The notes under the pieces: model-generated
Told to the model about the DNA's origin: nothing
Seen by the model: the letters and a program-made list of their open reading frames with translations, nothing else
The model's database searches: none
From: Candidatus Magasanikiibacteriota bacterium
Lineage (GTDB): Bacteria > Patescibacteriota > Patescibacteriia > Magasanikbacterales > GWA2-37-8
Assembly: GCA_026396535.1 (NCBI GenBank)
Contig: JAPLWP010000148.1
Coordinates: 1-11,879, forward strand
Reading direction: 5' to 3'
DNA length: 11,879 bases
Made by a program: the position numbers and the translations under genes
Shown: piece after piece, positions 4,824 through 11,328 of the stretch
How positions within the stretch are numbered: the first letter of the stretch is position 1
Layout of the letters: each line of letters begins with the position of its first letter

Positions 4824-6839
4824 TTAGGGCGTAATTAAGTTTACTTTTATTTTGGCACCGGCTTTACCGGCGTTTCCTTGATATGTCAGCTCTACGCTTG
4901 AGCCCGATTGTTTAAGAGCATATTTTTTCTTAGCATTTACTTTGAGCACTACATTTGTACTCTTGGCACCAGTCAATTTGAGCCAAACATATTTATTATC
5001 AAACTTCACAACTTGAAATTTAAAAATCGCAGAATTATCAAATGTAAATGAATTGTTTTTACAAACAGTATAAACACCATTTCCACCTTGTTCATTGGTA
5101 CAGCTATCACCAGTTGTATCTAGGGCAGTAGTATTGGAATCTACTTTGATCAGAGCGCGACCTTCAGCACCTACACCTAAATAAGTTACTATTACATATT
5201 TACCTGGTTTGTTGGTGACATAAAAAGTTTCCGGTTCGTTGATCACCAAATCAGCGTCGGATTCATCTAGACCAACCAATTCTACACTGGCAGTTTCACC
5301 ATCATGATCTATTACTTTTATTTTTGTACCACTCCAGTAGTGATCCACGGCAAACCCGGTACAAACAATGAAATTCACATTGCCGCCAGTGATATCGGAA
5401 CAAGCTGGCAAAGTAGAACCGGAGTTGCTAGTAGTAGTGGCTGAACTATTGGAAGTATTAAATTTGAAATAAGTATAATCAGACCATTGACCAGTAGTTC
5501 CATTTGGGAACATTGGTAACACGCGAGTACGGAATTGATTATCACCAGCCAAAGGCGAAGTGGTAAAACTGTTGGAATATACTTTCCATTTGAAAGAATC
5601 AGACCAATCCGCTCCTACACCGCAGTGATCACAACCAACTTCTACTGTATAGTTGCTGGCATTTTTAACTTCCTGCCAATTGATATTGGCAATGCGAGGA
5701 AAATTGGTAAAGACAGAATTATTTATTGGTGAAGTAATAGTAGTTTTGGAAGACAGATCATAGGTCACAGCAGTCTCAGCTTTTTTAGCCTGACAAGCAC
5801 CGGACACACATCCATTTTCACATTTGTACCATTGAGTGTGAACATAGTTTTTGCTTCCACTAGCACTACAATGTGTTTCAGCAATATAGTCACCGGAAGT
5901 TTTATTTTTGTCTCCAATAAAAGCACCACAAGTGTCACCGTAAGTACCATACACTCCGGTCACTTCGTCATTACCGGTAGCAGTACCATATACATAGTTG
6001 TTGAAGTTGTCGGTTTCGCTACAAGTGGCTGATGGAGCTGGAGTAGGTTTTGGCTGACAGGCTCCTGCAGAACAACCATTTTCACATTTGTACCATTGAG
6101 TATGAACATATGGATTGGTAGCAGTGCCGCTGCAATGTTTTTCAGCAATATAACTACCAGAAGCTTGGCCCTGGTCGCCAACATAATTACCACATGAATC
6201 TTGATAAGATCCCACCACCTGACTCACTTCATCTTTGCCGCTAGCGCTACCAAACACATTATAATTTAAACCATTGTCAGAATCAGAACAAGAATTTACT
6301 TGCACCGGCGCAGTCTTACAAGCACCATCTCCACAACCGTAATTACATTTGGTGAGTTTGTGTTCGTAAGCATAAGTTGGATCATTGTTTAGACAAACCA
6401 ATTCTTCCAAATATCCACCGTTTTCATCGCGGACGCGATTGGAGTCTACACAATACTCTTCTACTACTACTTTACCATAAGTAGGAGTAAAAGCATTTAA
6501 CACACCTTTAGTATAAATATTATATCCGCCATCAGAATCACTGCAAGTCGGCATCGCGGCAGCGACAGGAGTGCTATTACATGGTTTCCAGTCTACGCGA
6601 TATTGAGTGTCGCTTAGACAAGTCATTGTATAATCTTTGTAACCATTACCAGCATCACGGCAAGCAGTAGTAAGAGTGTCGGCTACGCCATCGGTACGAA
6701 TAATGGAAATATCTTTTCCAACCTGAGTACATTTATTTACATTCACCGGATTCCAACCTGTATCGGGCAAAGCGGCGGAAGCCATTTTGGGCGCAAGGGC
6801 TAATAGCAGTGCGGCCAACAACCAAACACTTTTTTTCAT
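4824..6839 (-). CDS. Secreted Cys-rich tandem-repeat surface protein
   Basis: 671 residues, specific function unknown. A signal peptide is clear: MKKSV, a Leu/Ala core, and a likely cut after Ala-Ser-Ala (residues 20-22). Three Cys-rich repeats follow at about 99-174, 184-261 and 273-349. Each opens C-S-x-(S/T)-D and closes with a (K)C-x-x-G-C-x-x-G-A-C motif; the last two share YVHTQWYKCENGC. A Cys-containing segment at 37-87 may be a degenerate unit. Residues 365-462 look like a fibronectin-III/Ig-type beta domain (INWQEVKNASNYTVEV, then FRTRVLPMF). Two similar beta-rich domains of about 90 residues end the protein (480-569 and 580-669), each with a Cys pair near its start. Paired cysteines suggest disulfides outside the membrane. 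No sortase motif or TM anchor is seen. It has its own promoter and terminator, no SD, and AT-rich codon use like the backbone. Confidence 0.92.
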   Translation of the reverse strand: MKKSVWLLAALLLALAPKMASAALPDTGWNPVNVNKCTQVGKDISIIRTDGVADTLTTACRDAGNGYKDYTMTCLSDTQYRVDWKPCNSTPVAAAMPTCSDSDGGYNIYTKGVLNAFTPTYGKVVVEEYCVDSNRVRDENGGYLEELVCLNNDPTYAYEHKLTKCNYGCGDGACKTAPVQVNSCSDSDNGLNYNVFGSASGKDEVSQVVGSYQDSCGNYVGDQGQASGSYIAEKHCSGTATNPYVHTQWYKCENGCSAGACQPKPTPAPSATCSETDNFNNYVYGTATGNDEVTGVYGTYGDTCGAFIGDKNKTSGDYIAETHCSASGSKNYVHTQWYKCENGCVSGACQAKKAETAVTYDLSSKTTITSPINNSVFTNFPRIANINWQEVKNASNYTVEVGCDHCGVGADWSDSFKWKVYSNSFTTSPLAGDNQFRTRVLPMFPNGTTGQWSDYTYFKFNTSNSSATTTSNSGSTLPACSDITGGNVNFIVCTGFAVDHYWSGTKIKVIDHDGETASVELVGLDESDADLVINEPETFYVTNKPGKYVIVTYLGVGAEGRALIKVDSNTTALDTTGDSCTNEQGGNGVYTVCKNNSFTFDNSAIFKFQVVKFDNKYVWLKLTGAKSTNVVLKVNAKKKYALKQSGSSVELTYQGNAGKAGAKIKVNLITP
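5812..5846. repeat. Coding direct repeat, copy 1
   Basis: 35 bases that match 6076-6110 with a single mismatch. They encode the YVHTQWYKCENG segment of the third Cys-rich repeat and mark recent duplication or gene conversion between repeats. Confidence 0.85.
6076..6110. repeat. Coding direct repeat, copy 2
   Basis: The partner of 5812-5846, encoding the same segment in the second Cys-rich repeat. The two copies differ at one base, while the surrounding repeat sequence has diverged much more. Confidence 0.85.
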
Positions 6840-6891
6840 AAAACACTAATTTTAAATTATTCTGCTAATGCAGATTAATAATGTAGTTTTT

Positions 6892-6920
6892 ATTATAACA
6901 AACCCTGAACATAAAAACAA
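6892..6920 (-). promoter_or_regulatory. Promoter of the secreted-protein gene
   Basis: On the minus strand -35 TTGTTT (6915-6920), a 17-base spacer and -10 TATAAT (6892-6897). The roughly 45-base 5' UTR contains a small hairpin (TCTGC/GCAGA near 6860-6875) and no SD. Confidence 0.6.
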
Positions 6921-6928
6921 CAAAATTA

Positions 6929-6988
6929 AAACCGCTCGCCCTACTCTATCTCCAAAACTTGGAAACAAAGTAGGTTGGCGAACGGTTT
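6929..6988 (-). terminator. Long hairpin terminator of the GC-rich membrane gene
   Basis: AAACCGCTCGCC (6929-6940) pairs with GGCGAACGGTTT (6977-6988) with one wobble, and CTACT (6941-6945) pairs with AGTAG (6969-6973), giving about 17 bp with a 3-base bulge. The loop carries a further CCAA/TTGG pairing. On the minus strand it is followed by the T-rich TTAATTTTGTTGTTTTT. It separates the GC-rich gene from the secreted-protein promoter. Confidence 0.7.
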
Positions 6989-7045
6989 GAATCTCCGCTG
7001 CTTCCCTACCCCAAAAGGGTGGAACACGGACGCGAACGGACCTTC

Positions 7046-7510
7046 CTACGGATGGACGCGCTCGTAGAGATAATCTACCAACTCTCCCATCGTCTTATGG
7101 CCCTTCAGGACGAAGACCTTGCCATACTTATGATGGCAATGCTCACCGATCCGACGCGCCAGATGATGGACAAAAGGATGCTGATCCTCGAAGTGGCCGA
7201 CAGCCCGCCGGAGCGAAGCGCGGAACTGCTCGCGGGTAGGCCTTTCCACATCCTTGAGCGGAAGCGCCGCCTGGTTGACGAACTCGAAATTCATGGACTG
7301 AGACGAAGTTTTGCCAGCTGAGAATAGACGCAGCAGCAGGCCAGCTCCCGCCAACACGCCCACCAGGCCAACTTCACCCATGACCCGACCCGCCTGCGGA
7401 TACAGACCAAACAAACCCGGCGCAGAACACAGGATCAAGATAGCAGACAAGATCGCGACGATCCAGCCGGCCTTGATCAGTCCAGAACGCAAAGGATGGC
7501 TATGACGCAT
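7046..7510 (-). CDS. GC-rich two-TM protein with His-rich C-terminal region
   Basis: Unrecognised; 154 residues from the ATG at 7508-7510, which has GGGAG six bases upstream. The frame opens at 7555, but that longer start has no ribosome site. Two hydrophobic spans are visible, about 11-33 and 42-62. A soluble C-terminal part (70-154) follows. Residues 106-127 contain seven His and one Cys (H106, H111, H115, H116, H124, C125, H126, H127), which might bind a metal or simply be basic helix surface. Codon use is strongly GC-rich with a clear SD, unlike the secreted gene downstream. No convincing promoter was found: a TATAAT at 7585-7590 has no well-spaced -35. It stands alone between AT-rich spacers. 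Confidence 0.82.
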   Translation of the reverse strand: MRHSHPLRSGLIKAGWIVAILSAILILCSAPGLFGLYPQAGRVMGEVGLVGVLAGAGLLLRLFSAGKTSSQSMNFEFVNQAALPLKDVERPTREQFRASLRRAVGHFEDQHPFVHHLARRIGEHCHHKYGKVFVLKGHKTMGELVDYLYERVHP

Positions 7511-7655
7511 AGCGGTCTCCCAGAATCTTCTGACTAGGATATGCACCCCGCACACCCAAAGCAGAAGATTAAAATTACAAATAAATTATAATTTTAAGTG
7601 AGTGCGAGCGGTCCAATGTTCTGACCAATCTCATCGTCACCGGCCAAGTGGCCTA

Positions 7656-7683
7656 TCCCACCATATTTCGGAAGATGGGATAA
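7656..7683 (-). terminator. Possible terminator of the 139-residue orphan gene
   Basis: On the minus strand an 8-bp stem ATCCCATC/GGTGGGAT with an 11-base loop lies just after the stop at 7691. A second small palindrome (GGCCACTTGGCC) lies next to it. There is no T-run directly after the stem, so termination is uncertain. Confidence 0.35.
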
Positions 7684-7690
7684 AGAGCGC

Positions 7691-8110
7691 TCAGAGCGTC
7701 TCGAGGTAGGCCAGGCTGGCGGCGATTTCCTGCTTGAGGTCATCGAGCCCTTGGTCGTCGGCGTAGTAGGCCACGAGACCGTGGTACTGCTCACGCCGGA
7801 ACACGATGTAGTCGGAAAGCATGGCTTCCGGGACTTCGGCGAGCTCCTGCTTGAGCGAGGCCAGACACCGGCCGGGCTGGCCAGCACGACAGACGAACTC
7901 GTTCACTTCGTGCCGCTGCACATGGTCGCGGAACGGCGCAGGCACTTCTTCGGACACGAACAGAAACTCGGCCTTCGGGAACCCCAGGAAATACCTGAGT
8001 TGGGTCAGGTTCTTGCCCAGGATGTGATAGGGATATAGCACCCCGCAGACATCCAGGATACCTTCACCCACGACGAACCCCTGTGCCCAGTGCGGAACTT
8101 CTTGCGGCAT
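7691..8110 (-). CDS. GC-rich soluble orphan protein, 139 residues
   Basis: Unrecognised. The start is the ATG at 8108-8110, preceded by AGAGGTG at 4-5 bases. The frame runs up to 8137, but that start lacks a ribosome site. The protein begins MPQEVPHWAQGFVVGEG and has no signal peptide or TM span. A segment around 65-74 reads QRHEVNEFVC, with a His-Glu-x-x-Glu pattern that could be a metal site but is too little to assign an enzyme class. The C-terminal 50 residues are mostly helical by composition, ending in AASLAYLETL. High GC at third positions and a strong SD link it with the neighbouring GC-rich genes. No close neighbour is in the same transcript, and a large inverted repeat lies upstream. 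Confidence 0.8.
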   Translation of the reverse strand: MPQEVPHWAQGFVVGEGILDVCGVLYPYHILGKNLTQLRYFLGFPKAEFLFVSEEVPAPFRDHVQRHEVNEFVCRAGQPGRCLASLKQELAEVPEAMLSDYIVFRREQYHGLVAYYADDQGLDDLKQEIAASLAYLETL

Positions 8111-8181
8111 GATCACCTCTACAACTGAAATCAGCATCTTACACCACTAAGTGGCGTTCCCCTTTGGCGCTGATGTGGTTA

Positions 8182-8230
8182 CGATGGGGAATATTTTCCT
8201 GAATTATTTTCGGAGAAATATTTTCCATCG
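8182..8230. repeat. Large inverted repeat between divergent genes
   Basis: CGATGGGGAATATTT (8182-8196) pairs with AAATATTTTCCATCG (8216-8230) over 15 positions, two of them G-T. Three more pairs (TCC/GGA) follow after a one-base bulge, leaving a 12-base loop. It lies between the start of the minus-strand orphan gene and the plus-strand zinc-ribbon gene. There is no T-run, so it is more likely an operator, a UTR structure or a mobile-element trace than a terminator. Confidence 0.7.
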
Positions 8231-8270
8231 CAACTACTATGAAAAGAACTTAAAAAAAATACCAGAAAAA

Positions 8271-8299
8271 TTGATAAATGTCAATATATATGATAATGT
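8271..8299 (+). promoter_or_regulatory. Promoter of the AT-rich zinc-ribbon gene
   Basis: -35 TTGATA (8271-8276), a 17-base spacer and an extended -10 TGA-TAATGT (hexamer 8294-8299). The predicted start near 8306 leaves about 20 bases of 5' UTR. Confidence 0.5.
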
Positions 8300-8325
8300 A
8301 TGAATATCTTTAACTCCTATAAAAT

Positions 8326-8619
8326 ATGATTTCACAAAATTTTAAATTAAAAAATGATCAATATCGAAAAAATCGAGGTGGCCATTCCCGTTTTCTTAAT
8401 ATTTTTTGTGACAGCTGCAATTCACATCTCCTACTATACCAAAAAGATGGGCCTGGCGAACTAAAAAGAATGTACTTGGACAGAATCCATGCGCCAAAAA
8501 TTAAGTACGGCAAAACTAATGATTTCAAATGTTCATCATGTAAAAAAGTGATTGGAACTTTTTATAATTACAAAAAAGAAAATCGATCAGCTATCCCTCC
8601 CTTTCCTCCGTTTTGGTAA
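8326..8619 (+). CDS. AT-rich CxxC zinc-ribbon protein (homologue 1)
   Basis: 97 residues, function unknown. Two CxxC pairs (28-31 CDSC and 69-72 CSSC) suggest one bound zinc. The stretch RGGHSRFLNIFCDSCNSH and the following YQKDGPGELKRMYLDRIHAP are almost shared with the GC-rich protein at 10880-11248. The region after the second CxxC is shorter and ends in a Pro-rich PPFPPFW. It is the only plus-strand gene in the window. There is no SD, and codon use is AT-rich like the backbone. It converges on the guanylate kinase-like gene with a gap of 17 bases. A nucleic-acid or ribosome-associated role is plausible for a small basic zinc ribbon but is only inference. Confidence 0.88.
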   Translation: MISQNFKLKNDQYRKNRGGHSRFLNIFCDSCNSHLLLYQKDGPGELKRMYLDRIHAPKIKYGKTNDFKCSSCKKVIGTFYNYKKENRSAIPPFPPFW

Positions 8620-8636
8620 TGTCCGCACTCAAAATT

Positions 8637-9200
8637 TTAGAACGACTGGATGTAGTTGGAATAGATCGCACGCGCGATCTCACTCACGTGACCGTCTTGG
8701 GAGACGATCTCGTAGTCATAATTTCCAACATACCCCAAAGCCCAGAAACGCTGCAGCTCCTTTTGCGCGCTGGCGAAACGCGCACCGTCGGCATCCCGAC
8801 CGTCTTTCCCCATACGTTGACGAAGCACTTCGAGCGAAGGCGGCGACACGTACACGACAAACAGCTGGCCAGAGAAGGCCGTTGTCATGACCTCCAGTCG
8901 ATCGATCGGCCAATCCAGCACCGGGAATTTCCCGATTACCAGTGCCTCTTCAATCGGCAACCTCGGCGTTCCATAACGGATACCACCGAAGAGTTCGTTA
9001 ACCACGAGGAGTTTCCCGTGTTGCCACATTTCGTCCATCTCACTGCCACTCACCGCGACCTTGTTCGTCTCTCCCGTTCGAAGTGGACGCGTCATGTAGG
9101 GGCAGATATAGACGAAACGATCGTCGAGCTTCGACAACTCTTCGATGATCGCACTTTTGCCGACACCGGATGGACCCAGTAGAAGCAAGAACTTGCTCAT
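8637..9200 (-). CDS. gmk: Guanylate kinase-like P-loop protein
   Basis: 187 residues. Guanylate kinase phosphorylates GMP to GDP using ATP. The P-loop GPSGVGKS is at 9-16. The GMP-site region keeps TRPLRTGE with Arg38 and Arg41 at the usual places, and RYGTP. The lid region LRQRMGKDGRDADGARFASA resembles the family's R-x-x-R-G...R...A pattern. The segment between is divergent (VAVSGSEMDEMW where DYHFVS-type sequence is usual), so specificity for GMP is likely but not certain. I start at the ATG 9198-9200, which overlaps the pyrF stop (TGATG) with GGAGG 5 bases upstream; the adjacent GTG is only 2 bases from the SD. It is the last gene of the GC-rich operon and translationally coupled to pyrF. 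If a second, canonical gmk exists elsewhere, this copy may be specialised. Confidence 0.82.
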   Translation of the reverse strand: MSKFLLLLGPSGVGKSAIIEELSKLDDRFVYICPYMTRPLRTGETNKVAVSGSEMDEMWQHGKLLVVNELFGGIRYGTPRLPIEEALVIGKFPVLDWPIDRLEVMTTAFSGQLFVVYVSPPSLEVLRQRMGKDGRDADGARFASAQKELQRFWALGYVGNYDYEIVSQDGHVSEIARAIYSNYIQSF

Positions 9201-10036
9201 CACTTCCTCCTAGCCAAGTTGAGAGCTCCTTTCATCGCGATCGCCGCCGTTTCAATAGCGGCTTGCCACGAATCAGAAGCGCCTGGATACAGAAGGCCGC
9301 GCGAAGAGTTCACGAACACACCCAGACCTTCCAAGTTGAGCAGTTTGGACAAATCGTCGTAGCTACCTCCCTGGGCACCGACACCGGCGAGCAAGATCGG
9401 CATGTTGTCAGGAACCAGCGGACGGATATTATTCATATCCAATCCAGCGGTCGAGGACAACACGGGGATCATATTCCCGTTGCGATTCCAGCGATTCACC
9501 ACGAGTTCCAACAAGTACTGCCAGAGCATGCGACCGTCTTGGAGACGGACATCCTGAACAACACCACCGGAGATGTTGCTCGTCTTGACGAGTACGACGA
9601 CGGACTTGTCCTTGAGTTCGATCAGCGGCTGAATCACATCGTCTCCCATGTAAGGGTTGACGACGATACCATCCGCCTGGATCTTGTCAAACAAGTTGTC
9701 GATGTACGCCGCCATCGTATTGTCGATATCGCCAATCTTGCAATCGACGATGACAGGCACGCCCGGTTGGGTGCGATGGACGTAGCGGACGATCTCCTTG
9801 AGTACATCATGCCCGCCGGGCAAGATATCGAAGAACGCCTTCTGCGCCTTGAACGCACAGACATGTGGACCAGTAGCATCCACAACCCCCTGCAGGAACG
9901 CCAAGACCTGCTCTTCGGCACTTCCGAATTTCTCCAGGACTGCACGCGGCAGTTTCGAGAGATCCGGATCCAAGCCGGCGCACAACAAAGTATTGTGCGT
10001 GCGCATACGCGCCAAGAGTTGATGGTTTGAAGTCAT
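9200..10036 (-). CDS. pyrF: Orotidine 5'-phosphate decarboxylase
   Basis: Makes UMP from OMP, the last step of de novo UMP synthesis. 278 residues, in the size range of the longer (about 270-residue) OMP decarboxylase type. Conserved features are CAGLDPD (19-25), FKAQKAFFD (62-70), the catalytic D-x-K-x-x-D in DCKIGDID (98-105; Asp98, Lys100, Asp103) and the phosphate-loop SRG (245-247). The start ATG (10034-10036) has GGAGGG 8 bases upstream, embedded in the end of the preceding gene. The open frame reaches 10219, but the extra 61 residues lie inside the ribA-like gene and have no homologous look. It is 4 bases after the ribA-like stop, and its TGA overlaps the next ATG. No other pyrimidine-synthesis gene is in the window. 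Confidence 0.95.
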   Translation of the reverse strand: MTSNHQLLARMRTHNTLLCAGLDPDLSKLPRAVLEKFGSAEEQVLAFLQGVVDATGPHVCAFKAQKAFFDILPGGHDVLKEIVRYVHRTQPGVPVIVDCKIGDIDNTMAAYIDNLFDKIQADGIVVNPYMGDDVIQPLIELKDKSVVVLVKTSNISGGVVQDVRLQDGRMLWQYLLELVVNRWNRNGNMIPVLSSTAGLDMNNIRPLVPDNMPILLAGVGAQGGSYDDLSKLLNLEGLGVFVNSSRGLLYPGASDSWQAAIETAAIAMKGALNLARRK

Positions 10037-10040
10037 GATA

Positions 10041-10850
10041 TTAACCCTCCTGGCCGTTGAGGCCCTTGTGATCAAGGTGTTTACCCTTGGCCGCGAGATG
10101 ACGAGCAGTATGAGGAGTCGGAGCGACGAGCACCGGCACCAATTGATCAGACACAGTGTAACCGTTCTCCCCAAACACCACAGCCTTGTGAGGGTTGTTG
10201 GTGGCGAGATCGATGGCACACGACGACGGCACTCCGAAGAACTTCAGGATACAAATGACGCCGGAGTAAGTCCGAACATCAATAACGCCGCCGGGAGCCA
10301 ACAGGCTAGCCGACTCGACCGTATGCACCTTGAGGACGTCTTGAAGCCAGAGGGTAGCGAGCTTGAAGGTCAAACCCATACCCCGACCATCTTGACGCGG
10401 GATGTTAACGATAATTCCCTCACCGAGTTCAGCGAGCGTCCGCATGGCCAGCTTGAGCTGCTCACAGCATTCGCACGTCTGATCGCCGAAGACTTGACCG
10501 GTCTCACACCCAGAATCGGTACGCAAAACCAGCCGTTCCTTCCGCTTGAAGACGGGATTGAGAGTGTCGAGATCAATATCGCCACGAACCAGCACGGAGT
10601 ACTTCTCCCACTGATCATCGATGGCGAAATTGAACTGCCAAAAAGGACCGAACTCCGTGTTCAGGACGCCGAGACCGCGCCGTTCCACCGAGTAGAACCG
10701 CTTGTCTCCAGCCTCCACCACGTCGATCCTCTTCTGACACGGCTCCATCGAACGCTTGACGAGCGCGATGAAATCCGCGACTTCTTGAGGCGACTTGCCG
10801 GACTTGTTGATGATCTTTTCCATATTGGGCGCTTGTACAGAGATAGCCAT
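10041..10850 (-). CDS. ribA: GTP cyclohydrolase II-like protein with Tyr-to-Leu change
   Basis: 269 residues. GTP cyclohydrolase II opens the imidazole ring of GTP at the entry to riboflavin synthesis. The zinc ligands are intact as C-x10-C-x-C (Cys115, Cys126, Cys128). DGRGMGL (154-160) matches the RQEGRxIGL motif; the Arg equivalent to E. coli Arg128 is Arg193 (DVRTY), and TNNP is at 217-220. The catalytic Tyr of E. coli RibA (Tyr105, in KIRAYALQ) is replaced by Leu167 (KLATLWLQ). A Tyr-to-Met change at this site in a Streptomyces homologue is reported to stop the reaction at a formylated pyrimidine. About 60 extra residues precede the family's usual N-terminus. AAAGGAGG lies 6 bases before the ATG. 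No RibB domain is fused, and no other riboflavin gene is nearby. Confidence 0.88.
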   Translation of the reverse strand: MAISVQAPNMEKIINKSGKSPQEVADFIALVKRSMEPCQKRIDVVEAGDKRFYSVERRGLGVLNTEFGPFWQFNFAIDDQWEKYSVLVRGDIDLDTLNPVFKRKERLVLRTDSGCETGQVFGDQTCECCEQLKLAMRTLAELGEGIIVNIPRQDGRGMGLTFKLATLWLQDVLKVHTVESASLLAPGGVIDVRTYSGVICILKFFGVPSSCAIDLATNNPHKAVVFGENGYTVSDQLVPVLVAPTPHTARHLAAKGKHLDHKGLNGQEG

Positions 10851-10879
10851 GGCTATCCTCCTTTGTCTTGTGATGTTAG

Positions 10880-11248
10880 CTACAGATTCAGCGGCGGGTA
10901 CGTCCCGTCACTGACCTTTTTGCTGAACGAGCCATGAATCATGCGCAAAGCCAGACGATTTTCCAGCTCGTACACCATCGGAGTCGCAATGAGTGCACCA
11001 CACTTCGAGCAATGCAGGTTCGCCAAATCCTTCTTGTCGGTGGCTTTATCCTGCAAAGTAACCAAAGCCGGCGGAGCGAAAATCCGATCGATGTACATGC
11101 GCAACAACGCCCCCGGACCGTCCTTCTGGTACAAAGCGACGTGGGTGTTGCAGGCGCTACAGAAAATGTTGAGGAAGCGAGAATTGCCGCCTCGACTTTT
11201 AGCGTAGCGATCCTTCTTGAAGTTGTGCTTGGTCGGTTCGTTGGTCAT
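10880..11248 (-). CDS. GC-rich CxxC zinc-ribbon protein (homologue 2)
   Basis: 122 residues, function unknown. CxxC pairs are at 30-33 (CSAC) and 80-83 (CSKC). The first half, around SRFLNIFCSACNTHVALYQK and DGPGALLRMYIDRI, matches the plus-strand protein at 8326-8619 almost position for position. The linker between the CxxC pairs is 12 residues longer and the C-terminus extends about 25 residues further. Codon use is GC-rich and GGAGG lies 4 bases before the ATG (11246-11248). It is the first gene of the operon with the ribA-like, pyrF and gmk-like genes, 29 bases before the next start, so it is presumably linked to nucleotide metabolism, though as regulator, chaperone or unrelated passenger cannot be told. 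Confidence 0.88.
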   Translation of the reverse strand: MTNEPTKHNFKKDRYAKSRGGNSRFLNIFCSACNTHVALYQKDGPGALLRMYIDRIFAPPALVTLQDKATDKKDLANLHCSKCGALIATPMVYELENRLALRMIHGSFSKKVSDGTYPPLNL

Positions 11249-11256
11249 ATTGCCTC

Positions 11257-11271
11257 CGTTACATCGTAACG
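11257..11271 (-). promoter_or_regulatory. Small inverted repeat abutting the operon SD
   Basis: CGTTAC and GTAACG form a 6-bp stem with a 3-base loop. Its last base overlaps the GGAGG of the first gene of the GC-rich operon, so folding could limit ribosome access, or it could be an operator. No ligand or regulator is suggested. Confidence 0.4.
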
Positions 11272-11328
11272 TGTTGTGGTTGTGTTTGAGCTTCTGGTTG
11301 AATCATTCATTATCAAAGAACCAGGCTA

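Noticed and set aside
5765..6300. Repeated DNA that might be a CRISPR array or mobile repeat
   Set aside because: The repeats are in frame within the secreted protein, spaced about 264 bases apart, and encode Cys-rich domain repeats.
7594..7887. Minus-strand frame overlapping the end of the 139-residue orphan gene
   Set aside because: It is out of frame with the SD-supported gene and Ser/Pro/Arg-rich in a way typical of shadow frames. The non-overlapping end is too short to support a gene.
10037..10219. N-terminal extension of pyrF by 61 residues
   Set aside because: The extension lies inside the ribA-like coding sequence and does not resemble OMP decarboxylase. The ATG at 10034-10036 has a proper SD.
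9170..10937. Long plus-strand frames of 286 and 300 residues opposite pyrF and the ribA-like gene
   Set aside because: They are mirror frames produced by GC-rich codon use. The minus-strand products match known families with motifs and SD sequences, while the plus-strand translations show no recognisable domain.
4345..11248. Chimeric assembly as the cause of the GC-rich blocks
   Set aside because: The GC-rich and AT-rich genes alternate several times, with promoters and terminators placed sensibly at the boundaries, which a single misjoin would not produce. Read coverage would still be a useful test.
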